Source: Candidatus Rokuibacteriota bacterium (GTDB lineage Bacteria > Methylomirabilota > Methylomirabilia > Rokubacteriales > CSP1-6). From it: 48,478 nucleotides of DNA. This document shows positions 22,539 to 30,954 of this stretch, piece after piece (the first letter of the stretch is position 1; each line of letters begins with the position of its first letter). Below the pieces are notes generated by a model. The model was given only the letters and a program-made list of their open reading frames with translations, had not been told where the DNA came from and did no database searches. The stretch is taken from contig QHTE01000052.1 of assembly GCA_003220685.1 (NCBI GenBank), positions 221,929-270,406 of the forward strand. Direction: 5' to 3'. A program made the translations under genes and the position numbers.

Positions 22539-23912
22539 ATGGCCGGTCAGGACCTCCGGAGCTTCGTCGCCGCCTACGAGCGCGCCCATCCCGGCGAGGT
22601 CGTCCGCGTGACGGATCGGGTCTCACTCGAGGAGGACGTCATGGCGGTCGTCCTCGAGTACGAGCGCCGCCGCCGCTACCCGCTCCTCGTCTTCGAGAAG
22701 GTCGCCGACCACGACATCCCGATCGTCTGCAACGTCGTGGCAAGCCGGTCCGCGCTCGCCTTCGCGCTCGGCGTCGACGAGCGCGGGCTCGCCCCGGAGT
22801 ACGCGCGCCGCATCAAGGACTACGTCAAGCCGGTCGTCGTCCCCGACCCGCCCTTCCGCCACCGGGTGCTCACCGGGCCGGCCCTCGACCTGCCCCGGCT
22901 GCCGATTCCGCGATACTTCCCGGGCGACGCCGGACGCTACCTGACCGCCGGCATGCTCGTGGCCCGCGATCCCGACACCGGCGTCGAGACCGAGGGCTAT
23001 CACCGCTTCCAGCTGAAGGGACGCGACCGCATGGGGGTGAGCCTCCACTCGCGCCGACGCATGTTCGAATACCAGCGTCGCGCCGAGGCCAAGGGCCGCG
23101 CGCTGCCGTGCGCGATCGTGCTCGGCCTCCATCCGCTGGTCTCGATGGGCTCGCTCGCGTACCCGCCGGCCGATGTCGGCAAGTTCGAGGTTGTGGGCGG
23201 GCTCCTCGGCGAGCCGCTCCAGATCGCACCCTGCACGGCCATCGACCTGCACGTGCCGGCGTCGGCCGAGATCGTGATCGAGGGCGAGATCCCGCCGGGT
23301 GTGCGCGAGCCCGAGGGCCCGTTCGGTGAGTTCACGGGTTACGTCTCGCGGCGCTCGACCGAGCACGTGTTCGTGGCCAAGGCCGTGGCGATGCGCGAGC
23401 GGCCGTGGTTCCAGTCGATCGGCTCGGGCCGCGCCGGCGATCACATCACGACGCTCGGCCTGATCCGCGAGGCCGAGATCGCCAACGCGCTCGGCCGCGT
23501 CATCCCCAACGTGCACGGCGTGCACGTGCCGCTGTCCGGCACCTCGTCGTTCACCGCGTACGTGTCGATCGCGCAGAGCCGGCCCGGCGAGGCCAAGCAC
23601 GTGATCCCGATCGTCCTCGGGGTGGACCATTACCTGAAGCTCGTCGTGGTCGTCGACGACGACATCGACGTCTTCGACGAGTCGGAGGTGCTCTGGGCGA
23701 TCGCGACGCGGATGCAGGCCGACCGTGACCTGGTCGTCATCTCCGGCAGTCTCGGCGCGATGCTGGACCCGAGCGCCGACGAGCGCGGCCTCACCGCCAA
23801 GCTCGGGATCGACGCCACGCGACCCTTCGGCCAGCCGTTCGCGGAGAAGCTCGTGATGTCGCCCGAGAAGATGGCCTGGGCGCGAACCCTCGTCGACCGC
23901 CTGAGCCGATGA
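22539..23912 (+). CDS. UbiD-family decarboxylase (prenylated-FMN dependent)
   Basis: The 457-residue protein matches the UbiD family: PLLVFEKVADHDIPIVCNVVASR, LPRLPIPRYFPGDAGRYLTAG, GYHRFQLKGRDRMGVSLHSRRR and EGPFGEFTGYVSRRSTEHVF. Glu259 and Glu264 in EGPFGE correspond to the catalytic glutamates of Fdc1/UbiD. These enzymes reversibly decarboxylate aromatic or unsaturated acids with prenylated FMN made by UbiX, which is not in the window. The next gene, 16 bases on, is a cyclase-family hydrolase, a common pairing in breakdown clusters. The substrate is unknown. Confidence 0.9.
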   Translation: MAGQDLRSFVAAYERAHPGEVVRVTDRVSLEEDVMAVVLEYERRRRYPLLVFEKVADHDIPIVCNVVASRSALAFALGVDERGLAPEYARRIKDYVKPVVVPDPPFRHRVLTGPALDLPRLPIPRYFPGDAGRYLTAGMLVARDPDTGVETEGYHRFQLKGRDRMGVSLHSRRRMFEYQRRAEAKGRALPCAIVLGLHPLVSMGSLAYPPADVGKFEVVGGLLGEPLQIAPCTAIDLHVPASAEIVIEGEIPPGVREPEGPFGEFTGYVSRRSTEHVFVAKAVAMRERPWFQSIGSGRAGDHITTLGLIREAEIANALGRVIPNVHGVHVPLSGTSSFTAYVSIAQSRPGEAKHVIPIVLGVDHYLKLVVVVDDDIDVFDESEVLWAIATRMQADRDLVVISGSLGAMLDPSADERGLTAKLGIDATRPFGQPFAEKLVMSPEKMAWARTLVDRLSR

Positions 23913-23928
23913 GTCGAGAGGAGGGCCC

Positions 23929-24594
23929 GTGAAGCGCTACATCGATCTGTCGGTCACGGTCGACAACGCGACCCTGTCGCCGCCCTCGACGAACATGCGG
24001 CTCGAGATCACGCCGCATCGCCGCGGCCCGGGCTTCTGGCAGGTCTCGAGCGTGCACCAGAGCCTCCACACCGGGGCCCACATCGACTCGCCCCTGCACG
24101 TTTTCCAGGACGGCATCACGACCGCCGAGATCTCGCTCGACCAGGTGATGGGCGAGGCGGTCGTGGTCGATCTCTCGTTCGCCGGAGCGAACCACGCGAT
24201 CACGATCGAGGACCTCAAGCGAGGCGGGGCCGACGACGTGCGGCGGGGCGACATCGTGCTGCTGCGTACGGATTGGACCGACAAGATGTACGGCCGGTGG
24301 CCCGACTACTTCACGCAGTCGCCCTACTTCCCGCCCGAGTCGGCCGAGTGGCTGGTGGCGCGCGGCGCCAAGAACATCGGCTTCGACTTCTTCGAGGAGT
24401 ACTGTGCGCGGCTGCCGGACTTCTCGTCGGAGGATTTCCCGATGCACCGCGTGATCCTCGGCGCGGGCGTCGTCATCATGGAGGGCCTGACGAACCTGGC
24501 GGCCCTGCCGCGCCGCCGCGTGGATTTCGCCGCGCCCTTCTACAAGATCGCCGGCACGGAGGGAGCCCCGGCCCGGTTCTTCGCGGTCGTCTGA
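23929..24594 (+). CDS. Cyclase-family hydrolase (kynurenine formamidase-like)
   Basis: The GTG start has GAGGAGG directly upstream. The 221-residue protein has the metal-binding motif H47-T-G-A-H51-I-D53-S-P-L-H57 of the cyclase/KynB family and the later stretch GFDFFEEYCARLPDFSSEDFPMHRVIL with conserved acidic and His residues. Family members are Zn/Mn hydrolases such as arylformamidase, isatin hydrolase and carbamate-cleaving enzymes. No kyn genes are adjacent, so the role is better tied to the UbiD-family neighbour. Confidence 0.87.
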   Translation: MKRYIDLSVTVDNATLSPPSTNMRLEITPHRRGPGFWQVSSVHQSLHTGAHIDSPLHVFQDGITTAEISLDQVMGEAVVVDLSFAGANHAITIEDLKRGGADDVRRGDIVLLRTDWTDKMYGRWPDYFTQSPYFPPESAEWLVARGAKNIGFDFFEEYCARLPDFSSEDFPMHRVILGAGVVIMEGLTNLAALPRRRVDFAAPFYKIAGTEGAPARFFAVV

Positions 24595-24667
24595 GGTCTT
24601 CCTGCTCGTGCATTCAGGTGTTTCCCCGATTGTTCCCTCCGGCTCCGTGCCCAATCCTCTCACGTGG

Positions 24668-24692
24668 GTGCGCGGGCGCCGGGCCCGCGCGC
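24668..24692 (+). promoter_or_regulatory. Strong GC hairpin in the gap before the nucleotidyltransferase
   Basis: GCGCGGGC (24670-24677) and GCCCGCGC (24683-24690) form a perfect 8-bp stem with loop GCCGG, extended by a wobble and a G-C pair. There is no T run after it, so a factor-independent terminator of the cyclase gene is doubtful. It may be a leader structure 45 bases before the next start. Confidence 0.35.
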
Positions 24693-24736
24693 CAACGCGT
24701 GGGTAACTCGCCCGCGGCTCACCAGGGGGACATGTG

Positions 24737-25798
24737 ATGGACAGCACGGGCGCCTTGGCCGTCGAGTACCTGCCGGACCTGAAGCCCTCGAATCATCGCT
24801 CGACTCGCCAGGATCTCGCGTCCCGGACCTGGGCCGTGGTGCTCGCGGGCGGAGACGGGTGCCGGCTCAGGCCCCTCGTACGGCGCCTGTTCGGCGAGGA
24901 CCGGCCCAAGCAGTACGTGCCCCTCCTCGGCCCGACCTCCCTGCTGCGCCAGACCCTGGACCGTGTGGCTCGGCTGGTTCCCGCCGAGCGGACGATCGTC
25001 GTCAGCCAGTACGACCACGCCCGGTATCTCGACCGCGATCTCTGCGACGCGGCAGCCCCGCGCGTGCTCTTGCAGCCCGAGAATCGTGGGACCGGCACGG
25101 CCGTGCTCTACGCCGCGCACACGATCCGCCGGATGGATCCCGACGCCGTCATCGCCGTCTTTCCGTCCGACCACTACGTCCGCGAGGAGGACGCCTTTGT
25201 GGCCCACGTCGCCGAGGTGAGCGCGTTCGTGACGCAATACCCCGAGCGCCTCATCCTGCTGGGCGCCCGGCCGACCTCGCCGGAGGCCGAGTACGGATGG
25301 GTGCGGCCCGGAGCCGTCATCGGCGAGACGAGCCGTGGGCCGATCTGCCGGGTCCAGGGATTCCTCGAGAAACCCGAGCCCGAGAGCGCGCAGCGGTGCA
25401 TGGCGACCGACTGGCTCTGGAACACCTCTTCGTTCGTGACGACCTTGCCGACCTTGCTCGGCGCCGGCCACGAGTTCCTGCCGGAGGTCGACGACCGTCT
25501 CAACCTGATCGCCGCCTTCTCGGGAAGCCGGCACGAGGGATGGGCGGTGCGCCAGGCCTACTCCATGACTCCCACCAGCGACTTCTCCCGAGGCATCCTG
25601 GAACACTGCCCGGCGTGGCTCGGTGTCTCGGGGCTATCCGGTCTGACCTGGTCGGATCTTGGGACACCGCACCGGGTGGTCGGGATCGCGAGCACCCTAC
25701 CGGTGCGGCCGCTGTGGATGGCGCCTGGACGCAATACGGCCGACGCGCTGGCCTCGCTCCTACAGACCCGCGCCGCGAGCGGCGGCAGACGACGGTGA
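24737..25798 (+). CDS. Mannose-1-phosphate guanylyltransferase-like nucleotidyltransferase
   Basis: The 353-residue protein has the nucleotidyltransferase loop WAVVLAGGDGCRLRPLVRRL, then GEDRPKQYVPLLG, PENRGTGTAVLYAAHTI, the metal-binding FPSDHYV, and GLTWSDLGTP. This order matches the GDP-mannose pyrophosphorylase family, which makes GDP-mannose from mannose-1-phosphate and GTP in the cytosol. About 35 residues precede the catalytic core, longer than usual. GTG (24734) and ATG (24737) are both possible starts after AGGGGGA; the ATG has better spacing. It lacks the C-terminal isomerase domain of type II enzymes. There are no glycan genes beside it. Confidence 0.85.
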   Translation: MDSTGALAVEYLPDLKPSNHRSTRQDLASRTWAVVLAGGDGCRLRPLVRRLFGEDRPKQYVPLLGPTSLLRQTLDRVARLVPAERTIVVSQYDHARYLDRDLCDAAAPRVLLQPENRGTGTAVLYAAHTIRRMDPDAVIAVFPSDHYVREEDAFVAHVAEVSAFVTQYPERLILLGARPTSPEAEYGWVRPGAVIGETSRGPICRVQGFLEKPEPESAQRCMATDWLWNTSSFVTTLPTLLGAGHEFLPEVDDRLNLIAAFSGSRHEGWAVRQAYSMTPTSDFSRGILEHCPAWLGVSGLSGLTWSDLGTPHRVVGIASTLPVRPLWMAPGRNTADALASLLQTRAASGGRRR

Positions 25799-25817
25799 AC
25801 GGCCTGGGATCGTCGCG

Positions 25818-26648
25818 CTAGGCGCGCAGGTTCTTCGCGAAGAAGTCCGTGCAGCGCTTCCAGGCGTCCTGCGCGGCCGCGGCGTTGTACGACGGCCGGT
25901 AGTCGGCGTGGAAGCCATGGCCTGCTCCGGGATAGATGACTACCTCGACGTGCTTGTTGCTCTGCTTCAGGAGCTCTTCCATCCGCCTGGCGTCCTCGGG
26001 CTTCGGGTTCTGATCGGTTTCGCCGTAGAGCCCTAGGAACGGGCAGTGGATGTCCCTGGCCAGGTCGAACCCGGTCACCGGCCCCGAGGCGCCCTGGTAG
26101 GGCCGCGCCGGCGGGCCGTACCACGCGACCGCTCCCTTCATGTCATGGTTCGTGGCCGCGACCTGGTAGACGGTTGAGCCGCCCCAGCACCAGCCGGTCA
26201 CGCCCACGCCGGCCGCTTTCACGTTGGGTCGCGTCTTGGCCCAGTCCACCGCCGCCTTGAGATCGCTCAGGGTCTGCTCGCGCTTCTGGGCGAGGACGAT
26301 CTTCAAGATATCCTGGACGTTGGCGATCTGTGCCACCCCTCCCTCACGCTTGAAGAGCTCGGGGGCGACGGCATAGTAGCCGGCCTTGGCGAACCGCCGG
26401 GTGCAGTCGCGGATGTACTCGTGAACGCCCCAGATCTCCGAGATTACGAGCACGATCGGGGTGTCCTTACCGGCTGCCGGGCGTGCCTCGTAGACGGGCA
26501 TCTCGTACGTACCGATCTTGACCACCTGGTCGCCAGCGACGATCCCCTCGGTGTCGGTCTTGATCGCCTGGGCCAGCACCTTGTCCACGGCCACGGCATA
26601 TCCGGCGAACGTGGAGGCGGTGGCGATCATCTGGCGGCGTGTGAGCAT
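25818..26648 (-). CDS. Dienelactone hydrolase-family protein with Tat-like signal
   Basis: The ATG at 26648 has GGAGG upstream and gives 276 residues. The N-terminus MLTRRQMIATASTFAGYAVA has twin Arg and a hydrophobic stretch, suggesting Tat export. The catalytic Cys154 (GWCWGGS), Asp212 (GETDQNP), His244 (GAGHGFHAD) and the conserved Glu71 (SEIWGV) of dienelactone hydrolases are present. The family cleaves cyclic lactones such as dienelactone; exported members have little-known substrates. It is convergent with the nucleotidyltransferase gene, 19 bases apart. Confidence 0.88.
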   Translation of the reverse strand: MLTRRQMIATASTFAGYAVAVDKVLAQAIKTDTEGIVAGDQVVKIGTYEMPVYEARPAAGKDTPIVLVISEIWGVHEYIRDCTRRFAKAGYYAVAPELFKREGGVAQIANVQDILKIVLAQKREQTLSDLKAAVDWAKTRPNVKAAGVGVTGWCWGGSTVYQVAATNHDMKGAVAWYGPPARPYQGASGPVTGFDLARDIHCPFLGLYGETDQNPKPEDARRMEELLKQSNKHVEVVIYPGAGHGFHADYRPSYNAAAAQDAWKRCTDFFAKNLRA

Positions 26649-26787
26649 TTGATACCTCCCTGATTTAGAGTTGCATCTCGGCCGGCGGGGGCCGATAAGG
26701 GCTCGGGGCCGGGCCCCGGCGAATGATACTATGTAACTGCGCCACATCGGCGCGGGTTTCAGCGCTCTTCCCGGTCCGGGGAGGATC

Positions 26788-27285
26788 ATGGATCTGCTCG
26801 AGGTCAAGAGCCGTATAGCTGAAGCCCTGGTGGAGTCCATCTTCCGCCGCGCCCGTTACCAGATCCGCCCGTTCCGGAACAACACCTCCCCGCTGCGCTT
26901 CGGGCGCGAGGACTTCTCCCCCGATTTTCGGGTGTCCTCGGAGACCGACAGCGACAACGGCGGAGGGGAGTTTCTGGTCGAGGTCAAGTACCGGCCGTCG
27001 GCCTATCAGTTCGTGTCGGTGGAGAACCAGCGCGGCGAGCGCTCGATCTTCTACATGGCTCGCCGGCAGTGGCCGAACCTCTACTTCATCCTGGTGACCG
27101 ACCGGCCCGAGGCCGGACGCTCGTGCTTTCAGGCGATCGCCTTCGGCTCGATGCGCCCGGGCGAGGCCTTCCGCACCGTGGACCTGGTCGAGCTGAAGGA
27201 GCTGCGCATCTTCCAGCACAACATCGAGGACCACGAGGAGCTCATCCGCCGAATCTTCTCGCTGCTGACCGGCGCCCAGGCCTGA
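26788..27285 (+). CDS. Uncharacterised protein with PD-(D/E)XK nuclease-like core
   Basis: I do not recognise this 165-residue family. Its layout fits a minimal restriction-endonuclease fold: a first helix with Glu12, then P45-D46-F47, a strand turn, and E65-V-K67 inside EFLVEVKYRP, followed by alternating strands (NLYFILVTD, CFQAIAFGSM) and a C-terminal helix. P-D-x18-E-x-K is the classic spacing. GGGGAGG precedes the ATG. No methylase, helicase or toxin-antitoxin partner is adjacent, so a role in DNA repair or defence is speculation. The gene is divergent from the dienelactone hydrolase. Confidence 0.65.
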   Translation: MDLLEVKSRIAEALVESIFRRARYQIRPFRNNTSPLRFGREDFSPDFRVSSETDSDNGGGEFLVEVKYRPSAYQFVSVENQRGERSIFYMARRQWPNLYFILVTDRPEAGRSCFQAIAFGSMRPGEAFRTVDLVELKELRIFQHNIEDHEELIRRIFSLLTGAQA

Positions 27286-27291
27286 GGGCGG

Positions 27292-27990
27292 TCAGAGCGC
27301 CCGCGCCACCAGCCACACACCGAGCACGGCCATGAACACCAGCACCGCGCGGTTGAAGGACCGCTGATCCAGCCGATCTTGTAGCCTCAGGCCGAGCCCG
27401 AATCCCGCGAGGCCCGCCGCGGCCAGCCCGAGCGAGCCCAGCACCAGGGTCCAGCCGAGGAGCCCGTACCAGACGAGGGTGGCGAGCTGCACCGTCTTCA
27501 CGACCAGAAACGTGAACGCGATCGACCGGACGAACTCCTGCTTGTCCATGCCCATGGCCACGAAGTAGAGCGCGATCGCGGTGCCGGGCGCGTTGGTGAT
27601 GCCCCCCATGATGCCGGCCGCCAGCCCGACCGGCACCGCGAGGCGTCGCTCCCAGCCGGCGGGCACCCGGGGCGAGAACCGGGCGAGATCGAGCAGCACG
27701 TAGCTCAGCACGAAGGCTCCGAGCAGCAGAGTGACGGCGCGGGCCGAGAGCGCGACGAGGAGCCTGGTGCCGATCACCGTGCCGATGATGGTGAAGAGCA
27801 GGAGCGGCGCGAGCCGGCGCGGCGCGTCGCCGAGGGGCCCGCTGCGGCGCAGCTGCAGGCTGTCCATCATGAGGTTCGGGATGACCAGGAGCGCGACGGC
27901 GCTCTTCACGTCGACGGCGAGGGCCAGGAGCGGCGTGCCGAGCGTGGGAAAGCCAAAGCCGATCGCGCCCTTGACGAAGGCGGCGAGCAG
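27292..27990 (-). CDS. Sulfite exporter TauE/SafE-family permease, start codon unclear
   Basis: The frame encodes the TauE/SafE fold: FVKGAIGFGFPTLGTPLLAL, NLMMDSLQLRRSGPL, AGIMGGITNAPGTAIALYFVAMG and further helices, about eight in all. Such proteins move sulfonates, sulfite or organic anions. Coding similarity begins just after the stop of the upstream FAD gene (28014), with which it overlaps or abuts. No ATG, GTG or TTG occurs at the expected N-terminus; in this frame only a CTG at 27990 is available before the conserved FVKG, and the next GTG would delete the first helix. I therefore place the start at the CTG with low certainty. The product would be about 232 residues. Confidence 0.7.
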   Translation of the reverse strand: MLAAFVKGAIGFGFPTLGTPLLALAVDVKSAVALLVIPNLMMDSLQLRRSGPLGDAPRRLAPLLLFTIIGTVIGTRLLVALSARAVTLLLGAFVLSYVLLDLARFSPRVPAGWERRLAVPVGLAAGIMGGITNAPGTAIALYFVAMGMDKQEFVRSIAFTFLVVKTVQLATLVWYGLLGWTLVLGSLGLAAAGLAGFGLGLRLQDRLDQRSFNRAVLVFMAVLGVWLVARAL

Positions 27991-28013
27991 GACGGCGACG
28001 AGGGCGGCGAGGG

Positions 28014-30899
28014 CTAGCGCGAGAGAGACTCGTGCAGGACTTCGGCCGGATGCTTGGCGCGGCGGCCTGCCAGGTGCTGGATCTGCTGGCGGCAGGAGAC
28101 GCCGGGCGCGACGATCTCGGTGTCGGCAGCCGCGGCCTTGACCGCGGGCGCCAGCCGGCGATTGCCGAGCGCGACCGAGATGTCGTAGTGCTCGCGCTCG
28201 AAGCCGAACGAACCGGCCATGCCGCAGCAGCCCGAGTCGACCTCTTCGACCTCGAACCCGGCCCAGCGGAGCGCCGCGACCGTGGGCGCCGTGCCGACGA
28301 GCGCCTTCTGGTGGCAGTGGCCGTGGAGGAGCGCTTTCCGGCCCTTGGCGCCGAACGAGAGTGCGAGCCCGCGGCCGCGCTCGCGGACGAGGAACTCCTC
28401 GAACAGGAGAGCCTGGCGCGCCACCGCGCGCGCGTCGTCGGTCCGGACGAGATCGACTACTTCGTCGCGCAGGGTCAAGAGGCACGAGGGCTCGAGCCCG
28501 ACGATCGGGACGCCGCGCCGGGCGTACGGCGCCAGGCGCTCGACGTTCCAGGCGGCGTGCTCGCGTGCCTCGGCCAGCATGCCCTTGGAGATCAGCGGCC
28601 GCCCGCAGCACTTGCGGTCGACCAGCACGACGCGATAGCCCGCGGCCTCCAGGACGCCCACCGCCGCACGCGCGATCTCGGGCACGTTGTAGGTCGTGAA
28701 CGTATCGTTGAACAGCACGACCTCGCCGCGGGCCGCCGCCGCCGGCCGAGCGCGTCGCGCGAACCAGTCGGTGAACGTCTGTGCCGCCAGCGCCGGGAGC
28801 GGGCGGCGGCGGTCGATCCCGGCGAGCTTCTCGAGGGCCCAGCGGCTCCACGCGAGGCGGGAGATCCAGTTGACGAGCCCGGGCATCCGGGCGCCCAGGC
28901 GGTTCAGGTGCGCGATGCGGCCAAACAGGCGGTTGCGCAGGGGCAGGCCGTTCGCTTCGTGGTAGTGGTGGAGAAACTCGTACTTAAGCTTCGCCATGTC
29001 CACGTTCGACGGGCACTCGGCCTTGCAGCCCTTGCACTCGAGACAGAGGTCCATTACCTCGTAGAGCCGCTTGCCGGTGAACTCGCTCGCCGGCAGGCGA
29101 CCGGAGAGCACGGCGCGGAGCGCGTTGGCGCGCCCGCGCGTCGAGTGCTCCTCGTCCTTCGTCGCCATGTACGAGGGGCACATCGTGCCCTCGAGGGTCT
29201 TTCTGCAGGCGCCGACACCGTTGCACATCTCGATCGACGCCATAAAGCCGCCCTGCTCGGAGAAGTCGAGCAAGGTCTTCGGCTCCCACGTCGTGTACTG
29301 GGTGCCGTAGCGCAGGTGATCGGTGACGCCCGCCGGCGCGACGATGTTGCCGGGGTTCATGCGGTTGTCGGGGTCAAAGGCGCGCTTGAGCTCGCGGAAG
29401 GCCTGCATGATCCGCGGCCCATACAGGCGCTCGAGGAACGGGCTGCGCGCCCGGCCGTCGCCGTGCTCGCTCGAGATCGTGCCGTTGAAGCGCACCACCA
29501 GGTCGGTGATCTCGTCCGCGATCGCCCGCACCTGCTCGAGTCCGCGCGGGGTCTTGAGATCGATGACCGGGCGGATGTGCAGGCACCCGACCGAGCAGTG
29601 GCCGTAGTAGGCGCCCTCGGTGTCGTGCTTGGCGAAGATCTCGCGGAAGCGGCTGACGAACTCGGCCAGGTGCCGGGGCGCGACGGCGGTGTCCTCGACG
29701 AACGCGATCGGCTTCTTGTCCCCCTTCATCCCGAGCAGCAGGCCGAGCCCCGCCTTCCGGAGCTTCCAGATCGACTGCTGCTCGGCCGCGTCGTGGGCCA
29801 CGTGCGCGGCGTAGCCGAACCGCTCGCGCTGGCGCCGCGCATCGAGCGCGTCCATCTTCGCACGCACCTCGGCGTCGGTCTCGCCGGCGTACTCGACGAT
29901 CATGATCGCGCCCGGGTCGCCCTGGACGAACCCCATCCGCTGCGACTGCTCGATGTTGTTCCGGGCCAGGTCGAGGATCATCTTGTCGGTCAGCTCGACC
30001 GCGTAGGGGCCGGTCTCGAGGATCGCCGACGAGGACTCGAGCGCTTCCTGGATCTCCCGGTAGTGGATCACCTCGACCGCCGTCTTCTTGGGACGGCGGA
30101 TCAGTCGCATCTTCGCCTCGACCACGCCGACGAACGTGCCCTCGGAGCCGACGATCAGCCGCGCGACGTTGAGCGTGCCGTTCGTCGCGTGGCGGCGCCC
30201 GACGGCGGGCACGAGCTCGTTCAGGTTGTAGCCCGAGACCCGCCGCCAGTGCGGCGGATACTTCGACCGGATCTCGTCCGCGTACGTGTCGCGGATGCGG
30301 GCGATCTGGCGGTAGATCTGGCCCTCGAGCCCGGGCGCGCGGCACTTGGCCGCGAACTCGTCCGGCGTGACCTCGCCGAACACCGCCCGCGAGCCGTCGG
30401 CGAGCACCGTCGTCAGCTCGATCACATGCTCGACCGTGAGACCGTACGCGATCGAGTGCGAGCCGCCCGAGTTGTTGCCGAGCATGCCGCCGAGGGTCGC
30501 GCGGTTCGACGTCGACGTGTCCGGGCCGAAGCCGAGCCCGAGGGAGCGGACGTGATGGTTCAGGTTGTCCTGCACGAGCCCGGGCTGCACCCGCACCCAC
30601 AACTCTTCGGCGTTGACCTCGAGGACCTTGTCCATGTAGCGCGAGTAGTCGAGGACGAGGGCGTCGTTGACGGTCTGGCCGGTGAGCGAGGTGCCGCCGC
30701 CTCGGGACAGGATCGCGACCTTGTGGCGCGCCGCGGTCTCGATCGCCGCCCGGACGTCGTCGGCGTCGCGCGGGATGACGACGCCGACCGGCTCCATCTG
30801 GTACATCGACGCGTCGGTCGAATAGAGGAGGCGCGAGCCGGCGTCGAAGCGGACGTCGCCGCCGATCGCCTTCCTCAGCTCGCGTTCGAGGTCGTTCAC
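28014..30899 (-). CDS. FAD-linked oxidase fused to Fe-S/CCG-domain dehydrogenase (GlcD-GlcF or D-lactate dehydrogenase type)
   Basis: The 961-residue protein joins two units. Residues about 40-210 are the FAD-binding PCMH domain (VAILSRGGGTSLTGQTVNDALVLD, GFGPDTSTSNRATLGGMLGNNSG), and 270-540 the oxidase C-terminal domain with YYGHCSVGCLHIRP and SSEHGDGRARSPFL. Residues about 575-680 carry two 4Fe-4S clusters (CNGVGACRKTLEGTMCP; CLECKGCKAECP). Residues 740-950 hold two CCG motifs (CCGRPLISKG; SGCCGMAGSFG) as in GlcF and LutA. It oxidises a 2-hydroxyacid, probably glycolate or D-lactate, and passes electrons to quinone. A GTG start with TATAAT eight bases upstream suggests a leaderless mRNA. 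Confidence 0.9.
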   Translation of the reverse strand: MNDLERELRKAIGGDVRFDAGSRLLYSTDASMYQMEPVGVVIPRDADDVRAAIETAARHKVAILSRGGGTSLTGQTVNDALVLDYSRYMDKVLEVNAEELWVRVQPGLVQDNLNHHVRSLGLGFGPDTSTSNRATLGGMLGNNSGGSHSIAYGLTVEHVIELTTVLADGSRAVFGEVTPDEFAAKCRAPGLEGQIYRQIARIRDTYADEIRSKYPPHWRRVSGYNLNELVPAVGRRHATNGTLNVARLIVGSEGTFVGVVEAKMRLIRRPKKTAVEVIHYREIQEALESSSAILETGPYAVELTDKMILDLARNNIEQSQRMGFVQGDPGAIMIVEYAGETDAEVRAKMDALDARRQRERFGYAAHVAHDAAEQQSIWKLRKAGLGLLLGMKGDKKPIAFVEDTAVAPRHLAEFVSRFREIFAKHDTEGAYYGHCSVGCLHIRPVIDLKTPRGLEQVRAIADEITDLVVRFNGTISSEHGDGRARSPFLERLYGPRIMQAFRELKRAFDPDNRMNPGNIVAPAGVTDHLRYGTQYTTWEPKTLLDFSEQGGFMASIEMCNGVGACRKTLEGTMCPSYMATKDEEHSTRGRANALRAVLSGRLPASEFTGKRLYEVMDLCLECKGCKAECPSNVDMAKLKYEFLHHYHEANGLPLRNRLFGRIAHLNRLGARMPGLVNWISRLAWSRWALEKLAGIDRRRPLPALAAQTFTDWFARRARPAAAARGEVVLFNDTFTTYNVPEIARAAVGVLEAAGYRVVLVDRKCCGRPLISKGMLAEAREHAAWNVERLAPYARRGVPIVGLEPSCLLTLRDEVVDLVRTDDARAVARQALLFEEFLVRERGRGLALSFGAKGRKALLHGHCHQKALVGTAPTVAALRWAGFEVEEVDSGCCGMAGSFGFEREHYDISVALGNRRLAPAVKAAAADTEIVAPGVSCRQQIQHLAGRRAKHPAEVLHESLSR

Positions 30900-30907
30900 G
30901 TCAGGCC

Positions 30908-30913
30908 ATTATA
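30908..30913 (-). promoter_or_regulatory. Candidate -10 hexamer for the FAD/Fe-S dehydrogenase (leaderless arrangement)
   Basis: A perfect TATAAT on the minus strand lies eight bases from the GTG at 30899, with no ribosome site in between. Confidence 0.45.
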
Positions 30914-30942
30914 CTCGGTGGTCGCGCGGCGAGGGCTACGGG

Positions 30943-30948
30943 TACTAT
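30943..30948 (+). promoter_or_regulatory. Candidate -10 hexamer for the thioredoxin-like gene (leaderless arrangement)
   Basis: TACTAT ends six bases before the GTG at 30955. The 55-base divergent gap thus holds two back-to-back hexamers. Confidence 0.4.
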
Positions 30949-30954
30949 AGGCGT

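Noticed and set aside
28032..30950. 972-codon plus-strand frame opposite the FAD/Fe-S dehydrogenase
   Set aside because: Same mirror-frame effect; the minus strand carries complete cofactor motifs.
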